From: an uncultured bacterium
Lineage (GTDB): Bacteria > Gemmatimonadota > Gemmatimonadetes > Palauibacterales > KS3-K002
Direction of reading: 5' to 3'
NCBI GenBank assembly: GCA_947581845.1
Contig: CANPVY010000385.1
Span: 1-5,956, forward strand
DNA: 5,956 bases
The number at the start of each line of letters is the position of its first letter. Within the stretch, counting starts at the first letter, position 1. Positions 1 through 5,769 of the stretch are shown here, piece by piece. The position numbers and the translations under genes are program-made. The notes beneath the pieces are model-generated. The model ran no database searches and had not been told where the DNA came from. It worked only from the letters and a program-made list of their open reading frames with translations.

Positions 1-799
1 GACGCCCAAGGGAGAGACCATGCTGCTGCTGGACGGCGAGCTGCAGTTCTACAGTGCCGACGAGCATCGCTACCATGAGGCGCTTGTCATCGTGCCTTTC
101 CTCTTTCGGCAGGGCCCGGTACGGCGCGTGGGAGTGATGGGGGGAGGTGACGGCTTAGTCGCGCGCGAGCTGCTTCGCCACTTCGCCGACGAGATCGAGC
201 TCGTACGGATCATCGACATCGACCCGGCAGTGACCGAGATGGCCCGAACGCAACCGAGGCTGGTGGAGCTCAATGAGGGTAGCCTGCTGGATGAGCGGGT
301 GGAAGTGATAAACGCCGATGCCGCGAGCTATTGCTCCGCGGATCCGTTCGACCTCATCGTCGCCGATCTTCCGGATCCTACGAGCCCGGTGCTGGCACGG
401 CTGTACAACCGTGAGTTCTACGAACACCTGCAAGCGCAACTTAGCCCGCAGGAGGGGGTCGTCGGCGTCCAGATTGTATTCGTCCCGCCGGTGTTCGACG
501 GGGTGCTGAGCACGCTCCGCGCCGTATTCCCGACGGTGAGAGAGTACGCGCTCTGCATGTACAGCTTCGTGAGGTCGGGCTTCGCCCTCTGTGGTCAGGT
601 TCCGCTGGAGCGTTGCCGGGAGCTGCCGAAGGGTACCCGCTATCTCACCCCGGAGGTGCTCGACATGCTGTTCTACTTCGCACCCGATGAGCCACGGGTC
701 GAGGTCAACGAGGTGAGTACGAATGAGAACGCGCGGGTGACAGAGTGGTACGGGTCGTTCCTGCGCGACTATGTGGAGGAGCGCATACTCTACTACTGA
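1..799 (+). CDS. Spermidine synthase-like polyamine aminopropyltransferase, 5' end outside window
   Basis: This protein should transfer the aminopropyl group of decarboxylated AdoMet to a diamine such as putrescine. Counting from the Met at base 20, the visible part shows the N-domain hallmark LDGELQF..DEHRYHE (residues 4-20), the nucleotide-binding loop GGGDGLVARE (41-50), the acidic strand end DIDPA (66-70), NADA (98-101), and DLPDP (116-120), where D116 and D119 match the catalytic Asp pair of the DxxDP motif. The wording DLPDPTSPVLARLYNREFY and the C-terminal tract (206-230) resemble the membrane-fused spermidine synthases more than soluble E. coli SpeE. The frame stays open to the left edge (TPKGET before the Met) and the beta-hairpin N-domain is incomplete if Met20 is used, so I take the true start as upstream. 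Against this, AAGGGAG at 8-14 would serve as a Shine-Dalgarno for the ATG at 20. It faces speD tail to tail. The amine acceptor cannot be told from sequence. Confidence 0.85.
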   Translation, partial: TPKGETMLLLDGELQFYSADEHRYHEALVIVPFLFRQGPVRRVGVMGGGDGLVARELLRHFADEIELVRIIDIDPAVTEMARTQPRLVELNEGSLLDERVEVINADAASYCSADPFDLIVADLPDPTSPVLARLYNREFYEHLQAQLSPQEGVVGVQIVFVPPVFDGVLSTLRAVFPTVREYALCMYSFVRSGFALCGQVPLERCRELPKGTRYLTPEVLDMLFYFAPDEPRVEVNEVSTNENARVTEWYGSFLRDYVEERILYY

Positions 800-867
800 G
801 CTTGAAGCCAGGGGCCGAGCTGGGTGAGACGCTGTGCGCTCTCGCCTGCGGCGGTGCGTCGACCGCC

Positions 868-887
868 CGCCCCCGCTGATGGGGGCG
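868..887. terminator. GC-rich hairpin between convergent genes, possible bidirectional terminator
   Basis: CGCCCCC (868-874) and GGGGGCG (881-887) form a perfect 7-bp stem around a 6-nt loop, placed in the 105-nt gap between the aminopropyltransferase stop and the speD stop. Position and stem strength suit a shared terminator. Neither strand has a T-tract after the stem, so a canonical intrinsic terminator is not shown. Confidence 0.35.
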
Positions 888-904
888 AGCAGTCTCAATT
901 GGCC

Positions 905-1303
905 TCAGGACTCGCGGTCTTCCAGGAAACCTCGGAATACGAGTTCGCTGTCGACGCGTTCGGGACCCAGCCGGTCGATCACGTAGTCGCGTGCGCGCTC
1001 GGCGCGCTCGGCGAGTGCGCAACTGACGATGTCGATGGACGCGTACTCGTACTCGGGGTAGGTGTGGATCGCGAAGTGAGATTCGCGAATCGGCAGGAAG
1101 ACGGTGAGTCCCTGGCCTGGGTATCGATACACCGCTGGCTCGGCCAGCGGGTGTAGGGTGGCTGCTGCCGCGGCGCCAGTCAGGATCTCTCCCATCTGAT
1201 CAGGGTCGTTGAGCGTCTCGGGGTCCACGCCGTACATGTCCACCATGACGTGGGTCAGTACGGCGCGCTCCGTAGCTGCCTCCTGTGGAGCCACCTTGTG
1301 CAT
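905..1303 (-). CDS. speD: S-adenosylmethionine decarboxylase proenzyme (pyruvoyl-dependent, SpeD class 1B-like)
   Basis: This cytoplasmic enzyme decarboxylates S-adenosylmethionine to give the aminopropyl donor for spermidine synthesis. From the ATG ending at 1303 the protein has 132 residues, the usual size of the short bacterial/archaeal type. The self-processing and active-site block is RESHFAIHTYPEYEY (73-87): cleavage is expected between Glu74 and Ser75, with Ser75 becoming the pyruvoyl group. His80 and Cys95 stand 5 and 20 residues after it, exactly the spacing of Ser63/His68/Cys83 in the Thermotoga maritima enzyme. HVMVDMYGVD (18-27) matches the family's first strand and RG (124-125) its end. 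The reading frame is open up to 1393, but the ATG at 1303 has a ribosome-binding sequence and gives family length, so I reject the longer form. It lies 135 nt downstream of osmC on the same strand and faces the aminopropyltransferase that should consume its product. Confidence 0.93.
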   Translation of the reverse strand: MHKVAPQEAATERAVLTHVMVDMYGVDPETLNDPDQMGEILTGAAAAATLHPLAEPAVYRYPGQGLTVFLPIRESHFAIHTYPEYEYASIDIVSCALAERAERARDYVIDRLGPERVDSELVFRGFLEDRES

Positions 1304-1318
1304 TTTCACCCCCCCCTC
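1304..1318 (-). promoter_or_regulatory. speD ribosome-binding region containing a G8 tract
   Basis: Read on the - strand this is GAGGGGGGGGTGAAA directly before the ATG. GGTGA plus the preceding G run resembles the anti-Shine-Dalgarno complement GGAGGTGA with one mismatch. It fixes the speD start at 1303. The eight-G homopolymer (1309-1316) is unusual in such a site and may be prone to length change. Confidence 0.6.
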
Positions 1319-1438
1319 GCGGATTGAGATGACGATTCCGACGCTGGTGGCTTCTGATGTCCCCAAGAAACGTCGGTACCCTGCCTCGCGCAATAGCCCC
1401 GGCGAGCGGCATCACCTGCCCTTCCTCGACCCGCCGGC

Positions 1439-1963
1439 TCAGGTCTCCAGCCGGCTGGTGAACGGTATCGGGTTCGTGATGCAGTAGACACCCGGGCAGC
1501 GCTCCTCCGCCAGCCGCTGGATCTCCTGGAGCTTATCGGCGGGCGCAGCGGACACTACCCGGAGCGTCGCCGTCATGCCCTCGGTGATTGGCCGGTCGGC
1601 CACGCCCATGGGGCGGCTCAGATCGATCTCGTTCTCGATAGTCACTTCCAGCTGCTTCAGCTCGACGCCCTCGGCAGCGGCAACGGCTACGAAGGTGCCG
1701 GCGAAACACGATGCGAAGCCATACATGCAGTAGGAGACAGGGTCGGGCCGCAGACCCTCGCCGCCCATGAAGGGGGCGAAGTCCGTCTCCAACCTCAGCT
1801 TGCCGTTGGGATAGTCGACGTCGGCGCTGAACTGGGGCTTGCCCTCCTCGAACACCCAGCGCCCGGTAACCGTCTTGAGTTTCTTCGCTGCGGCTGGATC
1901 CTTCTCGATCTGGCCGGCGAAGTCGCGCATCGCTTGAACGTTAACGTTGTTGGTCTTCCCCAT
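1439..1963 (-). CDS. OsmC/Ohr family peroxiredoxin-like protein
   Basis: OsmC/Ohr proteins are cytoplasmic thiol peroxidases, often homodimers, that reduce organic hydroperoxides with a two-cysteine centre. The 174-residue product has the family layout: an N-terminal strand region (about 30-62), a long helix with the first cysteine in YGFASCFAGTF (81-91, Cys86), the strand ELKQLEVTIENEIDL (101-115), and the second cysteine in ERCPGVYC (154-161, Cys156). The 70-residue spacing of Cys86 and Cys156 is close to that of the redox pair. Two more cysteines, Cys79 and Cys161, lie near each member of the pair. The ending CITNPIPF recalls the YhfA-like branch rather than classical OsmC or Ohr, so the substrate is unsure. 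The ATG at 1963 is chosen over one at 2035 because GGGAG sits 6 nt upstream and the extra 24 residues look unlike the family. It lies upstream of speD and 58 nt after the lipoprotein fragment. Confidence 0.9.
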   Translation of the reverse strand: MGKTNNVNVQAMRDFAGQIEKDPAAAKKLKTVTGRWVFEEGKPQFSADVDYPNGKLRLETDFAPFMGGEGLRPDPVSYCMYGFASCFAGTFVAVAAAEGVELKQLEVTIENEIDLSRPMGVADRPITEGMTATLRVVSAAPADKLQEIQRLAEERCPGVYCITNPIPFTSRLET

Positions 1964-1969
1964 GCTACG

Positions 1970-1974
1970 CTCCC
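1970..1974 (-). promoter_or_regulatory. Ribosome-binding site deciding the osmC-family start
   Basis: GGGAG on the - strand lies 6 nt before the ATG at 1963. It supports this start over the in-frame ATG at 2035, which would overlap the preceding short ORF. Confidence 0.6.
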
Positions 1975-2021
1975 AGGTCAGCTCTCGCCCTAGAAAGTCT
2001 CCGCCGAACCGCCGGGCCCGG

Positions 2022-2219
2022 TCAGCTGGTTGCACGCAGGTCCAGACTGCCTGGATCGCTCACCACGAAGGTGGTAGCCAACCAGGTGCCGACGAGGGCA
2101 TCATTGTCAGAGTCCACCTCCGTGATTCCGTCGCCGTCAGCTACTGGGCAGGCCGCCCCTAGGAACGCGGTCGCGACGAGGGCACACAGGAGAACGGCGT
2201 TGAGACGGCACTCAGGCAT
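2022..2219 (-). pseudogene. Short lipoprotein-like ORF, probable truncated lipocalin-like protein
   Basis: From the ATG at 2219 this encodes 65 residues. The first 24 look like a secretion signal: an Arg near the N-terminus, a hydrophobic run of Ala, Val and Leu (about 7-19), then FLGAAC ending at Cys24. The lipobox is imperfect because Gly, not Leu, is at -3, so lipidation is uncertain. After an acidic linker comes ALVGTWLATTFVVSDPG, which resembles the first strand (the GTW signature) of lipocalin-like lipoproteins seen in many environmental bacteria. Those domains are usually around 100 residues or more; here a TGA follows only about 20 residues later. Neither of the other two - strand frames in the 58 nt before osmC looks like a continuation of the barrel. 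No clear Shine-Dalgarno precedes the ATG. I read it as a decayed or truncated gene. A real small exported protein remains possible. Confidence 0.42.
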
Positions 2220-2299
2220 ACGCGCAGCGGGCGGCGGCGAACGAGTTCGGAGTCGACACTGTCTGAGTGTGGGGGCAATCTTAGTGGCATCGTGGAACG

Positions 2300-3403
2300 A
2301 TGACAAGTAGCGAGGTGACGACAGTCCTGGTGGCACCCACGGCCTTCAAGGGCACGCTGGGTCCCAACCTCGTGGCTCGCGCGCTGGCGCGGGCGGCAGC
2401 CCGCGTCTGGCCGGACGCCGAGGTCGTCTCCCGTCCGCTCTCCGATGGCGGTAACGGCCTTCTGGAGGCCTGCGCGGCACTCGAGGGCGGGGTGCTGGAG
2501 GAGCTCCGGGTCAGCGACCCGCTGGGGAGGTTGACTCAGGCGCGGCTGCTGCGGCAGGGCGCGCGCGCGGTGGTCGAGTCGGCCGAGGCGTGCGGACTGC
2601 ATCTCGTACCGGTCGAGCGGCGTGATCCGCTGGCCGCTACGACCCGGGGTGTGGGGGAGCTGCTGGTCGCCGCCGCGCGCGGGGGCGCCAGGGAAATCAT
2701 TCTCGGCCTGGGCGGCAGCGCGACAGTTGACGGTGGCACGGGGATGGCTCGCGCGCTCGGCTGGCGTTTCTCAGACGTCGGGGGCCGACCGCTCGCCGAG
2801 GGCGGTGCAGCGCTCGGCGCTCTGGAGCGTATCGAGCCGCCGGTGCAAACCTTCGCCCCGCGGGTGGTGGCGCTTTGTGACGTGGGGAACCCGCTGCTCG
2901 GGCCGCATGGCGCCGCTCGGGTCTACGGTCCTCAGAAGGGGGCCAGCCCAGGGGAGGTGGCGCAGCTCGACGCGGCGCTTGCCCGGCTGGCGGAGCTGCT
3001 GGAGGTGCAGCTGGGGGTTTCCGTGGGCGAGCTCCCCGGCGCCGGCGCCGCCGGTGGCCTGGGCGCCGGCGCGCGCGCGTTCTTGAGAGCGGATCTCGTG
3101 TCGGGAGCCGGCTGGATGATCGAGCGGGCCGGTCTGCCCGAGCTGCTCGAGCGGGCGGATCTGGTGCTGACGGGTGAGGGACGTTTCGACGTACAGAGTG
3201 GGATGGGCAAGGTCACGGGCCGAGTCGTGGAGGCCGCCCGTTCGGCAGGCGTGCCGGTGCTGTTGGTCTGCGGGCGTGTGGAAGGCGCGCTGCCGGACGG
3301 GGTGCAGGCGGTGGAGGGTGGGGGAGAGATCCTCGGCGCGGACGATGTGGCACGCCTGGCCGAGGCGGCTTGCCGCGCCCGCGCCCGTGGGGATAGACTT
3401 TGA
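2300..3403 (+). CDS. glxK: Glycerate kinase, GlxK/GarK family (type I)
   Basis: The enzyme phosphorylates D-glycerate with ATP, giving 2-phosphoglycerate in the characterised members, and so feeds glycerate from glyoxylate, tartronate or serine breakdown into lower glycolysis. The 367-residue length is typical. Family motifs appear in order: APTAFKGTL (12-20), PLSDGGNG (46-53), GLGGSATVDGGTG (136-148), CDVGNPLLGPHGAARVYGPQKGASP (193-217), PGAGAAGGLGAG (246-257) and LVLTGEGRFDVQS with a following GK (288-304). Two sites differ from E. coli-type sequences: APTAFKG in place of APDSFKG, and DGGNG in place of DGGEG. All other blocks are intact, so I expect an active enzyme. The ATG at 2300 has only a weak GTGGA upstream; GTG at 2315 is an alternative. 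The symbol is family-level only, since GlxK and GarK cannot be separated here. It is divergent from the lipoprotein fragment and 52 nt upstream of the glycyl-tRNA synthetase gene. Confidence 0.93.
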   Translation: MTSSEVTTVLVAPTAFKGTLGPNLVARALARAAARVWPDAEVVSRPLSDGGNGLLEACAALEGGVLEELRVSDPLGRLTQARLLRQGARAVVESAEACGLHLVPVERRDPLAATTRGVGELLVAAARGGAREIILGLGGSATVDGGTGMARALGWRFSDVGGRPLAEGGAALGALERIEPPVQTFAPRVVALCDVGNPLLGPHGAARVYGPQKGASPGEVAQLDAALARLAELLEVQLGVSVGELPGAGAAGGLGAGARAFLRADLVSGAGWMIERAGLPELLERADLVLTGEGRFDVQSGMGKVTGRVVEAARSAGVPVLLVCGRVEGALPDGVQAVEGGGEILGADDVARLAEAACRARARGDRL

Positions 3404-3446
3404 GGCTCCGAGTACACGAGCCGTAGGGATGTCTTGCCCGATTGAC

Positions 3447-3451
3447 AGAGG
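3447..3451 (+). promoter_or_regulatory. Ribosome-binding site deciding the glycyl-tRNA synthetase start
   Basis: AGAGG ends 4 nt before the ATG at 3456. The in-frame ATG at 3429 has TAGGG touching the start codon, a poor spacing, and would add only nine residues without family resemblance. Confidence 0.5.
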
Positions 3452-3455
3452 TCGG

Positions 3456-4760
3456 ATGGCGAACAGCGATCTGATGGAGAAGCTGGTCTCGCTGTGCAAG
3501 CGGCGAGGCCTCATATACCAATCGTCGGAGGTCTACGGCGGGCTCGGCTCCGTCTGGGACTATGGGCCTCTCGGCGTAGAGCTCAAACGCAACATCAAGG
3601 ATCGCTGGTGGCGGGACATGGTGACCAGCCGCCCCGACATCGAGGGTCTAGATGCCGGTATCCTCATGCACCCCGCGGTCTGGGAGGCGAGCGGCCACGT
3701 TGAGGGCTTCACTGACCCGCTGATCGAGTGCAAGAACTGCCATCGCCGCTTCCGCGCTGACGAGGTCCAGGATCAGTGCCCGATCTGTGGTGTGAAGGGC
3801 CAGTTCACACCGCCCCGCTTGTTCAACCTGATGTTCCGGACGTTCATGGGTCCAGTGGAGGAGGAGGCGGCGCAGATCTATCTGCGTCCCGAGACGGCCC
3901 AAGGGATCTACGTCAACTTCCAGAACGTCTTGAACTCATCGCGTCAGAAGATACCGTTCGGCATCGCGCAGATCGGCAAGGCTTTCCGCAACGAGATCAC
4001 GCCCGGCAACTTCATCTTTCGCACGCGCGAGTTCGAGCAGATGGAGATGCAGTACTTCGTGAAGCCGGGCACGGACCAGGAGTGGTTCGACTACTGGAGG
4101 AACGAGCGGCTCGAATGGGTGAAGTCTCTCGGTGTTCGGGCGGAAAGGCTGCGGCTGCACCAGCACACCCGCGAGGAGTTAGCCCACTACGCCTACGACG
4201 CGTACGACATCGAGTATGAGTTCCCGTTTGGCTGGCAGGAGTTCGAAGGAATCCACAACCGCACCGACTTCGACCTCAGCCGGCACCAGGAGCGATCCGG
4301 CAAGAAGCTCGAGTACTTCGATTCGGCGAGCAACGAGAGCTACGTTCCCTACATCATCGAGACCTCGGGGGGCGTAGACCGGCAGATGCTGGTGGTCCTG
4401 GCCGATGCGTACCGTGAGGAGGAAGTCGAAGGGGAAACTCGGGTCGTGCTCGGCCTCAAGCCCGAGCTGGCACCCATCAAAGTGGCGGTCTTCCCGCTGG
4501 TCAAGAAGGACGGCATGCCTGAGGTCGCTCAGAAGATCGCGGATGACCTACGCTCGCGATTCCCGATCTTCTACGACGAGGCAGGCTCCATAGGTCGGCG
4601 CTATCGCCGTCAGGACGAGGCGGGTACGCCCCTCTGCATTACGGTGGACGGGCAGACTTTGCGGGACGAGACCGTCACGGTACGGGATCGGGACAGCTTG
4701 AAGCAGGATCGCGTCGCCGCCAGCAAGTTGGTGGAGTACCTGGGCAAGGCGATCGAGTGA
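3456..4760 (+). CDS. glyQS: Glycine--tRNA ligase, single-chain alpha2 type
   Basis: This cytoplasmic class II aminoacyl-tRNA synthetase charges tRNA-Gly with glycine. The 434-residue product is the homodimeric type, unrelated in chain layout to the alpha2beta2 GlyQ/GlyS enzyme of E. coli. It begins with the typical KLVSLCKRRGLIYQSSEVYGG (9-29) and YGPLG (36-40). Four cysteines, CKNC (92-95) and CPIC (108-111), form a zinc-ribbon-like insertion. The catalytic core follows: LRPETAQGIYVNF (143-155), motif 2 GKAFRNEI..FIFRTREFEQMEMQYF (174-201), and motif 3 SGGVDRQMLVVLADAY (304-319). The anticodon-binding domain runs from about 339 to the end (LAPIKVAVFPLV, then DEAGSIGRRYRRQDEAGTP). The length is near the lower end of the family. 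Its stop region carries the ribosome-binding site of the next gene, so the two are probably cotranscribed. Confidence 0.97.
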   Translation: MANSDLMEKLVSLCKRRGLIYQSSEVYGGLGSVWDYGPLGVELKRNIKDRWWRDMVTSRPDIEGLDAGILMHPAVWEASGHVEGFTDPLIECKNCHRRFRADEVQDQCPICGVKGQFTPPRLFNLMFRTFMGPVEEEAAQIYLRPETAQGIYVNFQNVLNSSRQKIPFGIAQIGKAFRNEITPGNFIFRTREFEQMEMQYFVKPGTDQEWFDYWRNERLEWVKSLGVRAERLRLHQHTREELAHYAYDAYDIEYEFPFGWQEFEGIHNRTDFDLSRHQERSGKKLEYFDSASNESYVPYIIETSGGVDRQMLVVLADAYREEEVEGETRVVLGLKPELAPIKVAVFPLVKKDGMPEVAQKIADDLRSRFPIFYDEAGSIGRRYRRQDEAGTPLCITVDGQTLRDETVTVRDRDSLKQDRVAASKLVEYLGKAIE

Positions 4761-4763
4761 GGG
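4758..4763 (+). promoter_or_regulatory. Ribosome-binding site of the hydrolase overlapping the glyQS stop codon
   Basis: TGAGGG includes the TGA stop of the synthetase gene and lies 7 nt before the GTG at 4771. This supports the GTG start and suggests translational coupling of the hydrolase to glycyl-tRNA synthetase. Confidence 0.65.
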
Positions 4764-4770
4764 CGCGGCC

Positions 4771-5769
4771 GTGCGCTTGAGACCGCTGCTGTGGCTCGGC
4801 GCGGGGGCAGCGGCCAGCGCCTGCCTGGTCGACCGCTGGCGACGCAATCTGCAGACGGAGCCGCGGCCGCTCAGGGATCATCGCGGCCGAGTGCTCAAGC
4901 CGCTGTTTGTAGAGCTTGCGGGAGAGGAGTGCGTCCCCGTTGCCGTGGCGGGCACGGGACCGGCTATCGTGCTTCTCCCCGGACTGACCGGTGACAGCGA
5001 GATCTTCCGGTACCAGATAGCGGGCCTGTCGGCCAGCTGCCGGGTGATCGCCCCGAATCTGCGTCTGGATTTCGGCGGCATGGAGCGGCAGTTCAATCAG
5101 TTCGCTCACGACGTCGCCACAGTGCTCGACGCCCTCGACGAGCCCTCGGCTTGCCTGCTGGGACTGTCGTTCGGTGGCCCCATCGCCGTGCGCTTCGCCA
5201 CCCTGTACCCGGAGCGTGTCTGGGCGCTCATCCTCACCAACACACTGGCCCGCCTGGATCTCTCCCATGTAGGACTCAACCGGACCCTGCTCATTCCGGT
5301 CGCACGGTGGACATCGCGCTTTCTACCCGTGCCGTTGATGCGCAGGTTGGCCGACCTCTGGGGACGGTGGGGGATCTGGGTGTTCGATCCGTCCCCAGGG
5401 AACGAGCGGATCATCGACTACGAGCTGACCACGCCGGTACGTGTGCCCATGTCGGTGGGCGGCACGCGCGTGGAAATATTCAGAGAGTGCGACCTGCGCC
5501 CCGATCTTCGGGCGATCCGGCAGCCCGCTCTGGTCATCGGCGGCTCGTCCGACACGTACACGCTGCCGGAGTGGCAACGCGAGATCGCCGATCTGCTGCC
5601 CAACTCCACGTACGTCGAGATTCCCTATGGGGGCCATCTATCGTTGATCTCGCACGCCGAGACCTTCAACCAGGTGGTGCTCGACTGGCTCGCAGAGCAG
5701 CGCGAGGCTGGCGCAGTCGCAGCCCGCCGAAACCGCATGAGGCCTGACGACTTTGGCGTCACGATCTGA
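4771..5769 (+). CDS. Alpha/beta hydrolase with N-terminal hydrophobic segment
   Basis: The 332-residue protein has a complete alpha/beta-hydrolase fold catalytic set. The oxyanion-hole region is IVLLPGLTGDSE (66-77), the nucleophile elbow is GLSFGG (131-136) with Ser133, the probable acid is Asp261 in GGSSDTYTLPE, and the probable base is His289 in YGGHLSLISHAE. The stretch between about 155 and 240 is the variable lid. Residues 5-20 (PLLWLGAGAAASACLV, preceded by two arginines) form a short hydrophobic segment that could anchor the enzyme in the membrane or act as a signal; ASAC is a poor lipobox. The substrate cannot be deduced: esterase, lipase-like and C-C hydrolase activities all occur in this superfamily. 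It starts with GTG 10 nt after the synthetase stop and its end overlaps the transporter start, which points to an operon. The Arg-rich C-terminus (after about 310) looks unstructured. Confidence 0.9.
   Translation: MRLRPLLWLGAGAAASACLVDRWRRNLQTEPRPLRDHRGRVLKPLFVELAGEECVPVAVAGTGPAIVLLPGLTGDSEIFRYQIAGLSASCRVIAPNLRLDFGGMERQFNQFAHDVATVLDALDEPSACLLGLSFGGPIAVRFATLYPERVWALILTNTLARLDLSHVGLNRTLLIPVARWTSRFLPVPLMRRLADLWGRWGIWVFDPSPGNERIIDYELTTPVRVPMSVGGTRVEIFRECDLRPDLRAIRQPALVIGGSSDTYTLPEWQREIADLLPNSTYVEIPYGGHLSLISHAETFNQVVLDWLAEQREAGAVAARRNRMRPDDFGVTI
5739..5742 (+). promoter_or_regulatory. Ribosome-binding site for the TTG start of the transporter
   Basis: GAGG lies 10 nt before the TTG at 5753, inside the end of the hydrolase gene. 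The spacing is a little long but acceptable. The alternative ATG at 5792 has only GGGGA abutting it. Confidence 0.4.

Noticed and set aside
155..898. Long - strand open frame opposite the aminopropyltransferase gene
   Set aside because: It is antisense to a gene with clear family motifs, its product is Arg/His-rich without recognisable domains, and GC-rich codons commonly leave the opposite frame open.
1304..1393. N-terminal extension of SpeD to the ATG at 1393
   Set aside because: The extra 30 residues do not match the family and would bury the ribosome-binding sequence at 1304-1318.
1433..1455. 7-bp inverted repeat GCCGGCT/AGCCGGC across the osmC-family stop codon
   Set aside because: The stem lies mostly inside the coding end, has a 9-nt loop and no T-tract after it; probably chance in GC-rich sequence.
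2255..2270. Small palindromes GACAcTGTC and ACACT/AGTGT between the divergent genes
   Set aside because: Too short to call an operator without conservation; no regulator gene is nearby.
2253..2284. Possible promoter for glycerate kinase, TCGACA with a downstream -10
   Set aside because: TCGACA matches five of six -35 bases, but no acceptable -10 hexamer lies 16-18 nt downstream.
3040..3085. GGCGCC-rich, near-repetitive GC stretch
   Set aside because: It encodes the conserved Gly/Ala loop (PGAGAAGGLGAG) of glycerate kinase, which explains the composition.
3404..3422. Short inverted repeat GGCTC/GAGCC before glycyl-tRNA synthetase, considered as a terminator or T-box element
   Set aside because: Only 5 bp with a 9-nt loop, no T-tract, and the 52-nt gap is far too short for a T-box leader.
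3174..3455. In-frame N-terminal extension of glycyl-tRNA synthetase through the end of the glycerate kinase gene
   Set aside because: The extension is out-of-frame reading of glycerate kinase codons; the ATG at 3456 has a ribosome-binding site and gives normal family length.
2771..3514. Long - strand open frame opposite glycerate kinase and the glycyl-tRNA synthetase start
   Set aside because: It spans two well-supported genes on the other strand and shows no family motif; a GC-rich shadow frame.
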